64,000 nt of DNA from DALYLB01 sp964468345 (lineage in GTDB: Bacteria; Acidobacteriota; Blastocatellia; RBC074). The position numbers and the translations under genes are program-made. The notes under the pieces were generated by a model, which ran no database searches, was not told the DNA's origin, and saw only the letters and a list, made by a program, of their open reading frames with translations. Each line of letters opens with the position of its first letter. Position 1 is the stretch's first letter. The stretch spans positions 62,001 through 126,000 of the forward strand of contig CAYXVZ010000002.1 in assembly GCA_964468345.1 (NCBI GenBank). The letters run 5' to 3'. Positions 11,288-22,000 of the stretch are shown in pieces.

Positions 11288-12223
11288 TTGCAACTATTTT
11301 TTAAATCCAGTTACGTTGCCATTCTCCTAATGCTATGCCTGCTTCCCTCGCAGGGATTATCGCAGGCGGACGCCAATCGCCAGCAGCTCACGCGAAAATT
11401 GACGACGGAAATCGAAAAAGTCATTGGCTCGATGGACGGCGTGATGGGCGTGGCGATCAAGGACCTGACCACCGGCGAGGAAATCCTGATCAATGACGGA
11501 CTGACTTTTCCGACAGGCAGTTCGATCAAGATTCCGATTCTGATCGAACTGTATCGCCAGGCGGGCGAAGGAAAATACAAGCTGACCGATCAGCGCCGGA
11601 TGGAACGAGCGGACAAGGTCCCGGGCGGTGGAGTAATTCAATTTTTCACTGAAGGAACCTCGCAACTGAGCCTGTCTGACCTCGGCGTGCTGATGATCGT
11701 CCTGAGCGACAATACGGCGACCAATATGCTGATCGATCAAACAGGCATGGCGAATGTGAATGCCACGCTCGATGCGGCCGGCTTGCGGCAGATTCGGCTT
11801 CGCCGCAAGATGATCGACACCGCGGCCTCGGCGCGGGGCGATGAAAACACCGCGACGCCGCGCGAAGCCATGGCATTGATGGAAAAGCTCTATCGCGGCG
11901 AAATCGTCAACAAGACGCTGAGCGAGGATATATTGAAAGTGCTCAAGCTTCGCAAAAGCAGTTCGATTCCGAAGCTGCTGCCAGGCAATGTAGAGATTGC
12001 CAACAAGCCGGGCGGCATCGAAGGCGTTGCCTGCGATTGGGGCATTGTCTATGTGCCGAATCGGCCCTTTGCGATCGCGGTGATGACGAATTACCTGGGC
12101 GAAAACGACGATGACCCGATCGCGCGCGTCGCAAAACTGGCGTATGATCATTTCGCGAAGCTTTCGCGATCGACGAAATACGGCGCACGCGTGCCGCTGG
12201 AATTATTGAAACAAAAACCCTGA
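11288..12223 (+). CDS. Secreted class A beta-lactamase-like serine hydrolase (TTG start)
   Basis: Periplasmic serine hydrolase of the beta-lactamase/DD-peptidase fold, 311 residues. The likely start is TTG at 11288, preceded by GAAGGGAAG; it gives a full signal peptide ending near QGLSQA, whereas the first ATG (about 11330) would cut it in half. Active-site motifs are S78-S-I-K81, S140-D-N142 and K240-P-G242. The canonical omega-loop ExxLN (Glu166) is not obvious; a shorter segment (MIDTAASARGDENTATP) takes its place, so true beta-lactam hydrolysis is uncertain. The alternative is a peptidase or transpeptidase-like enzyme. The next gene starts 7 bp downstream. Confidence 0.82.
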   Translation: MQLFFKSSYVAILLMLCLLPSQGLSQADANRQQLTRKLTTEIEKVIGSMDGVMGVAIKDLTTGEEILINDGLTFPTGSSIKIPILIELYRQAGEGKYKLTDQRRMERADKVPGGGVIQFFTEGTSQLSLSDLGVLMIVLSDNTATNMLIDQTGMANVNATLDAAGLRQIRLRRKMIDTAASARGDENTATPREAMALMEKLYRGEIVNKTLSEDILKVLKLRKSSSIPKLLPGNVEIANKPGGIEGVACDWGIVYVPNRPFAIAVMTNYLGENDDDPIARVAKLAYDHFAKLSRSTKYGARVPLELLKQKP

Positions 12224-12230
12224 GCGAACG

Positions 12231-12581
12231 ATGGCCATACACAAACGACGCGAACACGGAAAAGTAGCGGCGCGAATGCTGCTGGAATCGAGCGAGCCGG
12301 TCGAATTGCCGCCGGCCCTTGAAATCAACGAAGACGGCATCACCCTCGAACGGGAGGAATTCCGTCCGCACCTGCCCGACCTGCTCAATGTGCTGCGCGA
12401 GGGCGATGTGGTCGATCCCGCGCCGATGGTGATGAGCGAATCGATCTTCGTCGTCTACGGCGACACGCGCACCTTCTGGGTTCGCATCTGGCATACCGAT
12501 GAAACGCGCGATCGAATCGACCGCCTGCACGTTGTCAGCTGTCTTCCCCCCGCACCTGCGATTCAGATCAACCAGCGGTAA
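12231..12581 (+). CDS. Hypothetical protein, 116 aa
   Basis: Not recognised. A soluble, acidic protein with no signal peptide or membrane segment. Its N-terminus is basic (MAIHKRREHGKVAARM) and is followed by an ELPPALEINEDGI stretch and a beta-rich half ending PAIQINQR. It starts 7 bp after the beta-lactamase-like stop codon, so the two are probably co-transcribed. Codon composition matches its neighbours. Confidence 0.6.
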   Translation: MAIHKRREHGKVAARMLLESSEPVELPPALEINEDGITLEREEFRPHLPDLLNVLREGDVVDPAPMVMSESIFVVYGDTRTFWVRIWHTDETRDRIDRLHVVSCLPPAPAIQINQR

Positions 12582-12588
12582 AATTTTA

Positions 12589-12725
12589 ACCACGAAGAAA
12601 GACAGAGAGAAAAAGAGACCGAGTGAGGGAGGGAATAGCAGGCGGCTACCACGGTAAATTCCCCTTCGTCACTCCATCTCTCCGTCCCTCCGTCTTTCTT
12701 CGTGTTCTTCGTTCCTTCGTGTTTT
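12589..12725. repeat. CACGAAG palindrome, degenerate copy C
   Basis: Left arm AACCACGAAGAAAGACAGAG pairs imperfectly with a right arm containing CTTTCTTCGTGTTCTTCG and TTCGTGTT. An inner GAGGGAGGG/CCCTCCGTC segment also pairs. It starts 8 bp after the stop codon at 12581. The remaining intergenic stretch up to 12967 shows no gene. Confidence 0.7.
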
Positions 12726-12967
12726 AAATCGTTTTTCATAGAAAAGGTTGAAACCTTTTGCACCCTCGCATCACTCACCCACCGTAGTATTCACAACAAA
12801 GAGCAATCATCGGATTTTTTGGAACTGTTGTTTTGACAGAACCGTATGGCAGACCGAAAGAAACGGATTGCTTTCTGATGGCAAGCAGAAAAATTCACTT
12901 CACTGCGCATAAATTCGCTATGCGTGGGGAAAAGTGCGCCTCAAATCCAAGCAGGAGAAGGAAACCA

Positions 12968-14164
12968 ATGAAACGCAAATCGAGAAAGCTCTGGTGGATC
13001 ATCATCGCCCTGGTCGTGCTGTCAGGCGTGGGAGTCACGGGCTTTGTCGTGATGTCGCGGCCGAAGAATGAAATCGACGCATCGCGGCTGGCGACGGTTG
13101 AGAAAGGCGACATTACCCGCTCTGTCGTTGCCACCGGCCGCATCGAACCCATCACCAAAGTCGAGATCAAATCGAAGGCCAACGGCATCATCAAGGAACT
13201 CAAAGTGCAGGTCGGCGATCTGGTCGAAACCGGCACGATCCTGGCCGAACTCGACAAGGAGAATCTGGCTGCCCGCGTCCGCGAAGCCAAGGCCGCGCTG
13301 ATCGGCGCGGAATCGAACCTCAAAGCCGCACAGGCGCAAATCGAGAAAAACAAGATCGAGGCCGAAGGGCCGGATGTCCCGTTCACCAAACGAAACTTCG
13401 AACGATCCGAGCGCCTGTTGAAAGAGGGCGTCCTGCCGCAGCAGTCTTTTGATGACACGCGCAGCGCCTATGAACAGGCGCTCAACCGCCAGAATATCGC
13501 CAAGGCCCAACTCTCCGTCAGCGAAGCCAAAGTCGCACAGGCCAGGGCGGAAGTCGCACAGGCGCAGGCCGCCGTCGATCGCGCCGAAGAGGAACTGGCG
13601 AATGCGACCATTCGCTCGCCGATTCGCGGCATGGTGCTTTCGCGCGATGTCGAACTGGGTTCGCCCGTGTCTTCCATTCTCAATATGGGCGCGGCCGCGA
13701 CCCTGGTGATGGTGCTTGGCGACATCAGCGAAGTCTATGTTCGCGGAAAAGTCGATGAAGCCGACATCGGGGTCGTCAAGATGGGACAGGCCTCGCGCAT
13801 CAAGGTCGAAACATTCAAGGATCGGTCCTTCGACGGCTATGTGACGCAGATCTCGCCGCTCGGCGTGGATAAGGAAAACGTCGTCACCTTCGAGGTCAAA
13901 GTCGCGATTCGAAATCCGGGAAACGTGCTTCGCGCGAATATGACGGCGAATGCCGAAATCCTGCTCGAAGAGCATAAGGGCGTCCTGCTCGTCCCCGAAA
14001 GCGCCGTGATCTATGACGCGCAGCGGAATGCCTCGGTCGAACTGCCCGATCCCGCGCAACCGAAAGGGCGCGAGAAAGTCAGCGTCAAGGTCGGCATCAG
14101 CAACGGCACCCGCACCGAAATCCTGGAAGGGCTGCGCGAAAAACAGCAGATCATCCTGCAATAA
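12968..14164 (+). CDS. HlyD/MacA-type periplasmic adaptor subunit
   Basis: Membrane fusion protein of 398 residues that would link an inner-membrane transporter to an outer-membrane channel. The start is ATG at 12968, supported by AGGAGAAGGA 8 bp upstream; an in-frame ATG at 12833 lacks this. A basic N-terminus and one membrane anchor (WWIIIALVVLSGVGVTGFVV) are followed by a lipoyl half-motif (GRIEPITKVEIKSKANGII), a long Ala/Glu/Gln coiled-coil hairpin (~residues 95-215) and the second lipoyl half (ATIRSPIRGMVLSRDVELG). Beta-barrel and proximal domains complete it. Two FtsX-like permeases follow, but no ATPase gene is adjacent. Confidence 0.92.
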   Translation: MKRKSRKLWWIIIALVVLSGVGVTGFVVMSRPKNEIDASRLATVEKGDITRSVVATGRIEPITKVEIKSKANGIIKELKVQVGDLVETGTILAELDKENLAARVREAKAALIGAESNLKAAQAQIEKNKIEAEGPDVPFTKRNFERSERLLKEGVLPQQSFDDTRSAYEQALNRQNIAKAQLSVSEAKVAQARAEVAQAQAAVDRAEEELANATIRSPIRGMVLSRDVELGSPVSSILNMGAAATLVMVLGDISEVYVRGKVDEADIGVVKMGQASRIKVETFKDRSFDGYVTQISPLGVDKENVVTFEVKVAIRNPGNVLRANMTANAEILLEEHKGVLLVPESAVIYDAQRNASVELPDPAQPKGREKVSVKVGISNGTRTEILEGLREKQQIILQ

Positions 14165-14262
14165 AAACATTGCCTCACAGGCACGGAGGACACAGAGCGA
14201 TATCCCTCTCTTTACCTCTTTGCCTTCGAGCCCTCTGCGACAAACCGTCCGTTACCCTGAAT

Positions 14263-15564
14263 ATGCCTGAGCTTTTCACGCAAACTTATGCCAATTTGAT
14301 GGCGCACAAGCTGCGCAGCTTTCTGACGATGTTCGGCATCGTCTGGGGCGTGATTTCGATTGTGCTGCTCTCGGCGGTCAGCGAAGGCTTTCAGCAGGGC
14401 AACATGTATGTCCTGAAAGAACTCGGCAAAAACATCATCATCATTCGAAATGGACGCACCAGCATGCAGGCCGGCGGCGAGCGGGCCGGGAAGCCCGTTC
14501 GCCTCACCCTGGGCGATGTCCATGCTTTGAAGGAAAAGGCACGGCTGCTCGAACACGCCTCGCCGGAGTTAATGAAAGGCGGCGTGAGCGCGAAAAGCGC
14601 CTTCAATTCAGCGTCGACGCAGATGAGCGGCGTCTGGCCGATTTATCAGTACATTCGCACGATCGAGGTCGATCGAGGCCGCCTGCTGAGCGAAGAGGAC
14701 AACCGCGAAGCGCGCCGCGTCGCCGTCATCGGCCACGAAATGTACAAGCAACTATTCGCCGATCGCGATGCGATCGGGCAGCAGATTCAGTTGAACGGCA
14801 TTCCCTACACGGTGATCGGCCGCGTGCGGAAAAAAGAGCAGGATTCGAATTACACCGGACCGGACAACAATCGATTGTTTCTTCCATACGAAACCATGCG
14901 CAAGGATTTTCCGATGAATGGGCCGATGGATAATGCCGACTCGATCCCCACGATCATCGCAGCGCCATACGAACACGTGGCGGAAGAACTAAACCGCATC
15001 GTCGAGCGCGAGGGAAAAATCAATTTTGAAAAGATCGGTCCCGTCGAACAGGAGGTCCTGTCGATCATCGCGCCCCGGCATAATTTCGATTCCCAGGACC
15101 GCGAAGCCCTCTCGATGTGGAACACCGCGCTCGAAACCGTATTTTTCAACAAGATGATCGCGAGCATGCGGGAGTTTTTTATCGCCGTCAGCATCATCAC
15201 GCTGGCCCTGGGCGGAATGGGCGTGATGAACATCATGCTGATTTCCGTGAAAGAACGTACAAAGGAGATCGGAATCCGCAAGGCGCTGGGCGCAACCTCG
15301 AACAACGTTCTCTTTCAATTTTTCAGCGAAGGCCTTTTCCTGACGCTGCTCAGCGGCACGATCGGCCTCGGGATCGGGTTGGGACTATGCCAACTGATCA
15401 ATCTGTTGCCGCTGCCGGCGCGCTTTTCGGGGATGATCATCACCTGGCAAACCGCGGCCTTCTCGATTGGCGCACTGGCCCTGATCGGAATCATTGCCGC
15501 GACCTATCCGGCGCGCCGCGCCGCGGAGTTGCCGCCGATCGAAGCGCTTCGCTATGAGATGTGA
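14263..15564 (+). CDS. MacB-type ABC transporter permease (FtsX family), no ATPase domain
   Basis: Inner-membrane permease of 433 residues. The chosen ATG (MPELFTQTYANLMAHKLRS) matches the family N-terminus; the upstream frame runs into a Cys/Arg-rich shadow. One N-terminal TM helix (LTMFGIVWGVISIVLL) is followed by the large periplasmic MacB_PCD domain (residues ~45-285) and three C-terminal TM helices with the FtsX signature ERTKEIGIRKALGA. There is no Walker A or ABC signature, unlike fused MacB. Its stop is 3 bp before the next permease. The 98 bp before the start holds a degenerate CACGGAG/CTCTGCG inverted repeat. Confidence 0.92.
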   Translation: MPELFTQTYANLMAHKLRSFLTMFGIVWGVISIVLLSAVSEGFQQGNMYVLKELGKNIIIIRNGRTSMQAGGERAGKPVRLTLGDVHALKEKARLLEHASPELMKGGVSAKSAFNSASTQMSGVWPIYQYIRTIEVDRGRLLSEEDNREARRVAVIGHEMYKQLFADRDAIGQQIQLNGIPYTVIGRVRKKEQDSNYTGPDNNRLFLPYETMRKDFPMNGPMDNADSIPTIIAAPYEHVAEELNRIVEREGKINFEKIGPVEQEVLSIIAPRHNFDSQDREALSMWNTALETVFFNKMIASMREFFIAVSIITLALGGMGVMNIMLISVKERTKEIGIRKALGATSNNVLFQFFSEGLFLTLLSGTIGLGIGLGLCQLINLLPLPARFSGMIITWQTAAFSIGALALIGIIAATYPARRAAELPPIEALRYEM

Positions 15565-15567
15565 CCT

Positions 15568-16824
<1,257 letters not shown>

Positions 16825-16829
16825 AGAAC

Positions 16830-16908
16830 ATCTGCCACAAAGACACGCGAAGGGGCACGAAGGATATTGAATATCCTTCGTGCCCCTTCGCGTGTCTTCG
16901 TGGCAGAT
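16830..16908. repeat. CACGAAG palindrome, copy D (38/39 bp)
   Basis: Arms 16830-16868 and 16870-16908 match at 38 of 39 positions with a single-base loop. It starts 5 bp after the permease stop. The inner sequence (GGGGCACGAAGGATATT) differs from other copies but is matched in both arms. Confidence 0.95.
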
Positions 16909-17018
16909 CATTCTCTCATCAAATTTTCTCTGTAGATGCGGGAATAATTTGATCGCTGATGTCATATCTCCAATGTATGAAATTGACGCTGCATGCTGTT
17001 CAACAACAGGAGACGACT

Positions 17019-17432
17019 ATGAGCCGAAAAGAAAATATTGCGAGCTGGATCCTGCAGATCATTGTCGCAATCATCCTTCTGCAGACCTTGTTTTTCAAAT
17101 TCACGGGTGCGGCCGAATCCGTTTATATCTTCTCGACGCTGGGCGCGGAACCCTGGGGAAGAATCGGCTCCGGAATTGTCGAATTGATCGCCTCGATTCT
17201 GATCCTGACGCCGCGCACAGTGGCGCTTGGCGCCTTTTTGTCACTGGGCGTGATCAGCGGCGCGATTCTGTCGCATCTGACCCGGCTCGGAATCGCGCTC
17301 ACGGCAGTCGGGGATCGGGGCGAGTTGTTCGCCCTGGCTGTGATCGTCTTTATCGGCAGCGCGGCGATTCTTTACCTTCGGCGCCGGCAGTTCCCCATTC
17401 TCGGTCCCCGATTGTTCGGAAGCGAGATCTAA
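17019..17432 (+). CDS. DoxX-like small integral membrane protein
   Basis: A 137-residue membrane protein with four predicted TM helices: SWILQIIVAIILLQTLFF, IGSGIVELIASILILTP, TVALGAFLSLGVISGAIL, and ELFALAVIVFIGSAAILYL. Layout and length fit the DoxX/DoxX-like superfamily, whose members are associated with respiratory or thiol redox functions in other bacteria; the role here is unknown. The start at 17019 is chosen because AGGAGA lies 7 bp upstream; an upstream in-frame ATG at 16959 has no such site. It is a single gene bracketed by palindromes D and E. Confidence 0.75.
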   Translation: MSRKENIASWILQIIVAIILLQTLFFKFTGAAESVYIFSTLGAEPWGRIGSGIVELIASILILTPRTVALGAFLSLGVISGAILSHLTRLGIALTAVGDRGELFALAVIVFIGSAAILYLRRRQFPILGPRLFGSEI

Positions 17433-17436
17433 ATCC

Positions 17437-17508
17437 ATCCACAAAGAACACGAAGGGCGCGAAGAAGAATGTCTGTTCTTCTTCGCGCCCTTCGTGTTCT
17501 TTGTGGAT
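17437..17508. repeat. CACGAAG palindrome, copy E (33 bp perfect)
   Basis: Arms 17437-17469 and 17476-17508 are perfectly complementary with a 6-nt loop. It starts 4 bp after the DoxX-like stop. The inner block (GGGCGCGAAGAAGAA) is unique to this copy yet perfectly paired. Confidence 0.95.
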
Positions 17509-17591
17509 GATTTATCTTGAACTTTTTGCCTGCTGCGATAACAATCCTGCGGTAAGCGGTAAGACAATCTTTCCCCGGGAGTTCAATATCA

Positions 17592-18839
17592 ATGGCAAGC
17601 AAACGATTGGGCATCGGCTTTATCGGCAGCGGTTTTATCACGAAATTTCACATCAAATCCTTTCTCGCTGTGCGCGACGCGGATGTGCTGGGCGTATGGA
17701 GCCCTAATGCAGCTCACGCAAAAGAGACGGCGGAATTGGCGCAAAGCATTCGCGTGGGCGATTGCAAGGCCTACGGATCGATCGAAGAAATGGTCGCCGC
17801 GCCGGAGATCGATGCGATCTGGCTGTGCGGCCCGAATCATAAACGAATCGAGAATCTCGAAGCCATCGTCAAAACAATCAAATCGGGCAAGGGATCCTTG
17901 GTCGGCCTCGCGATCGAAAAACCGCTGGCGCGAAACGTTGCCGAGGCGCGGCGCGTGATCGAACTGGTCGAGGAATCGGGCCTGCTGCATGGCTATCTCG
18001 AAGATCAGCTTTTCGAGCCCGGCATCGTCCGCGGACGCGAAATCCTCTGGCGGCGCGCGGCGGCGCTGACCGGCCGCCCCTATCTGGCGCGCTGCGCTGA
18101 AGAGCACAGCGGACCGCACAACCCATGGTTCTGGCAGGGCGAATACGGCGGCGGCGGCGTGCTCAACGACATGATGTGCCATTCGATCGAAGTCGCGCGC
18201 CTGCTGCTGACCGATCCTGCCAAGCCCCGAAACAGCATCAAGCCGATGAAGATCTCCGCCACAATTGCCAGCCTGAAATGGTCGCGCCCCGAATACGCCG
18301 ATCTGCTGCAGCAAATGATGGGCAAGGAAGTCGATTATCGCACTCGGCCATCGGAAGATTTCGCGCGCGCGACGGTCAATTACATCGACGACGCCGGCAA
18401 TCCGCTAGTGGCAGAAGTGACGACCTCGTGGAGCTATGTCGGCCCCGGCCTGCGCCTGAGCACCGAACTGCTCGGCCCGGAATACTCGATGACGATCAAC
18501 TCCCTGAATTCCAGTCTCAATCTCTTTCTCAGCCGCCGCGTAGAAGGCGAGATGGGCGAAGATCTCGTCGAAAAACAGAATGCCGAACAGGGCCTGATGC
18601 CCGTGGTCGCGAATGAGACGGCGGAATACGGCTATGAAGGCGAGAACCGCTATTTCGCAAGCTGTTTTCTCGAGGGCAAACAGCCTGAGGTCAACTGCTA
18701 TGACGGCCTGGAAGTCACGGAACTCCTGATGACGGCCTATATGAGCGCGGAAGAAGAGCGGACAGTCGCTTTCAAGCCCGCGGACCTCGATAAATTCGTC
18801 CCCGCCGTCGCGCGCGGCACATGGAATCCAAGAAAGTAA
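17592..18839 (+). CDS. Gfo/Idh/MocA-family oxidoreductase
   Basis: NAD(P)-dependent sugar or cyclitol-type dehydrogenase of 415 residues. The N-terminal Rossmann fold has GFIGSGFITKFHIKSF (residues 9-24), then the family EKPLARN motif, whose Lys is the usual catalytic or NAD-contacting residue. The C-terminal alpha/beta domain has GGGGVLNDMMCHSIEVARLL, which carries the family's conserved Asp and His. No signal peptide is present, so it should be cytoplasmic. Substrate cannot be inferred. It is monocistronic between palindromes E and F. A second family member lies at 51841-52866 and is not close in sequence. Confidence 0.92.
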   Translation: MASKRLGIGFIGSGFITKFHIKSFLAVRDADVLGVWSPNAAHAKETAELAQSIRVGDCKAYGSIEEMVAAPEIDAIWLCGPNHKRIENLEAIVKTIKSGKGSLVGLAIEKPLARNVAEARRVIELVEESGLLHGYLEDQLFEPGIVRGREILWRRAAALTGRPYLARCAEEHSGPHNPWFWQGEYGGGGVLNDMMCHSIEVARLLLTDPAKPRNSIKPMKISATIASLKWSRPEYADLLQQMMGKEVDYRTRPSEDFARATVNYIDDAGNPLVAEVTTSWSYVGPGLRLSTELLGPEYSMTINSLNSSLNLFLSRRVEGEMGEDLVEKQNAEQGLMPVVANETAEYGYEGENRYFASCFLEGKQPEVNCYDGLEVTELLMTAYMSAEEERTVAFKPADLDKFVPAVARGTWNPRK

Positions 18840-18882
18840 CGAGCAAGGTCGGCACGCGTCTTATACAAACCGAACTGTAAAA

Positions 18883-18964
18883 ACCATGAAGAAACGAAGA
18901 GCACGAAGGAAGGCGCGATAGCCTGTCTTCTATCCTTTCTTCGTACTCTTCGTTTCTTCGTGGT
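18883..18964. repeat. CACGAAG palindrome, copy F
   Basis: 31-nt arms (18883-18913 and 18934-18964) match at 28 of 31 positions, the mismatches being transitions that G-U pairing could tolerate. It starts 43 bp after the oxidoreductase stop. Confidence 0.88.
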
Positions 18965-18982
18965 AAAAGAGTTCTTCCCAAA

Positions 18983-19012
18983 TTGTTTTGTCCGAATTAT
19001 GCGTGCTAATAT
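18983..19012 (+). promoter_or_regulatory. Candidate promoter of BNR-repeat gene
   Basis: TTGTTT (18983-18988) and TAATAT (19007-19012) are separated by 18 bp, about 68 bp before the ATG at 19080. GAAAGGAAAG before the ATG is the likely ribosome site. Called by eye. Confidence 0.4.
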
Positions 19013-19079
19013 CGGTCGTCTTTTTCGCGGTTCAAAAACCTCCTCCCCGACGATTCCCTGACTTGAAAGGAAAGCTCTG

Positions 19080-22000
19080 ATGTCTGCATTTCTGCGTCCT
19101 GGGGCGAAGCGTGCGCTTATTTGTCTTGCCCTGCTTCTCGGTTTGTCAATCCTCGGTCTAGCCTATTTCGTTTCCCGAAATTCGAACTCGGATCCCGTGA
19201 TGGAAGAAGCGCTGGAAACCCGCGCGGAACCGGAAGGAGAACGCGAAGGGCCGGGCCTGGAAGAATGGCTCTATCAACAGCGCGCCTATCCAGCAAAAGC
19301 AATTCCCGCCGATGCGGGGACTCGCATGACGGAACAACTTGAACGGGCGGAACTGCAAATGAATAAGGCCCGGCTGGGACAGGCACGCGCGCTGGAACCG
19401 GAGCAGGTTTCGGTCTGGGCGGCGCTCGGCCCGCAACCGATTCTGAGCGGCCAGACTTTCGGAAGCCCCCGAGCGAATGTCTCAGGCCGCGTCTCGGCCA
19501 TTGCGCTGGATCCACGGTATGACGGAAACAGCAATCGCACGGTCTATGTCGGCGGCGCGCAGGGCGGCGTCTGGAAATCGACTGACAATGGCGCGAACTG
19601 GACGCCGATCATCGACGATCAACCCTCGATTGCCATCGGCGCAATCGCGATCGATCCGAAAAATCCGAATACGATTTATGTCGGCACCGGCGAAGGCAGC
19701 CGCTGCGCACTGTGTTATTACGGCGCCGGCCTCCTGAAGTCCACCAATGGCGGCGCAAGCTGGACCGTCATTCCCGGGCCGGTCGCCATTCGCGATCCCA
19801 AAATCCCGGCATTTCAGAATGCAGCGTTCACGCGGATTGCCATCGATCCAGTGAATACCTCCACCTTGTATGTCGCGACGACCGTCGGCGTGACATCGAC
19901 TGCCACCGTGGAACAGACACAGACCACAGTGGGTCAGGTCGGGCTCTGGAAATCCACCGATGGAGGCGCGACCTGGCGCAACCTCGATCCCGGCGGCACG
20001 GCAGGCGCGTTCACGGTTCACGATGTCATCATCGATCCGCGGAACAATAATCGAATCTATGCAGGTGCACGAACGATCGGCATCTTCGTTTCCGATCAGG
20101 GCGGCGAGCCGGGAACCTGGCAGATGCTCACGAATGGATTGCCGAACCTGGGGCCGGATCCCGCTGGGCCGTCCGGAATGTCGCCTTACAGGCGCGTGGC
20201 CATGGTTGCGGGCGCGACGTCTTCAAACACCACGCTGTACGCCGCATTTGCTGCAACAAACAGCACTCTATTGGGCATCTATCGATCGACTGACAGCGGA
20301 AACAACTGGACGCAGGTGACATCGCCGCAACAGGCCGGACAAACCAATTACAATCTGGATATCGCGATGGATCCCGGCGACCCGAACACGGTGTATTATG
20401 CTACCCAGGCGAATGACACCAACAGTGGCGGCACGCTCTTTCGCAGTCGCGATGGCGGACAGAACTGGACGGATCTCAGCCGGGGAGATGGTTCGACCGG
20501 CGGGCTCCACGCCGACACGCATCAGATTGTCCTTGCGCCCAATAATGGAAACATACTCTTTACCGGAAATGACGGCGGCATCTGGCGCACGAACGGCGCA
20601 AAAGCGGAAACGGTTTCGTGGACTCAACTAAACGATACGCTGAGTTTCACACAGTTCACGGGCATTGCGCTGCATCCGACCGATCCGAACTTCATCGTCG
20701 GCGGCACGCAGGATAATGGAACCAATCGGTATCGCGGAAACCTCGGATGGGATCACGTGCGGGATGGCGATGGCGGCTATGTCATCATCGATCAGTCCAA
20801 TCCGCAGATCGTGTATCACACCTTTTTCAATCAAAACAACACAGGCGGATCAGCGCTGATCGGGCCGGAAATTTCCTTCAATGCGGGAAATTCATGGTCG
20901 CGGCGCGGTTGTTTCGGCTGCACCTCGGCTCAGCCCGGCAATTTCAATCCCTCGGACCGCGTGGCATTTTATGCGCCGATGGCGCAAAACACGGGTTTCA
21001 CGGGATCGAGCGGCAACGTAGTTTATTTCGGAACACACCGGCTTTATCGAACCGCCGATCAGGGCCTCACCTGGACAGGCCTCGGAGCCAGCACAGACGG
21101 ATTCGGCGCGGACCTGACGAAAAACCAGAGTGCGCGAAGCGTAATCACGGCGATTGCCGCGCATCCGCAAGTATCGGGGAATACCGAGATCGTATGGGTT
21201 GGAACCAACGACGGCCTTGTGCAGGTGACAGGCAATGCAGGCGCACTTGCCAGCGCCACGTTCAGCAATGTGACCAAGGCGCCATTGCCCAATCGCGTCA
21301 TCACGGATTTCGCTCTTCCGGCCAATAATACGCAGACGGCCTTTGTGACCTACTCCGGCTTCAACAGCAATACGCCATCAACGCCCGGACACGTGTTCAA
21401 GACCACAAACCTCGGGGCCACCTGGCAGGATATCAGCGGGAACCTGCCGGACGTGCCGGTGACGTCGATTACGATCAATCCGGGCAATGGCAACAATCTG
21501 TTTATCGGCACGGATCTGGGCGTGTTTCGCACGAATGACGGCGGGACCACGTGGGAGCGGCTTGGCGATGGAATGCCGCGCGTGGCCACATTCATGGTTC
21601 GCTATCACGCGGCGTCCAACTCCGTCGTGGCGGCAACACACGGCCGAGGCATTTACAGGCTGGCGACAAGCCGCGGCGCGACAACGGTGTCGGCGGCCAA
21701 TTTCAGCGCGAACTCCATTGCCGGCGAAGCCATCGTCTCCGTCTTCGGCACCGGGCTCGCCAATCAAACCATCGGTGCGAATCTACTGCCGCTGCCGACA
21801 ACACTCGCCGGCAGCCGAATCGCCGTTCGCGACAGCATCGGAACGGAACGGCTCTCGCCGCTCTTTTTCGTTTCGCCGACGCAGATCAATTTTCAGATTC
21901 CGCCCGGAACGGAAGCCGGCGGCGCCACCATCCGCATCACGAGCGGAGATGGGACGATCTCGACAGGCGCGATTCAGATATCCTCGGTCGCGCCCTCGAT

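Noticed and set aside
14166..14262. A CACGGAG/CTCTGCG element between adaptor and permease
   Set aside because: Pairing is poor and discontinuous. It may be a decayed relative of the palindromes but is too weak to call as a separate feature.
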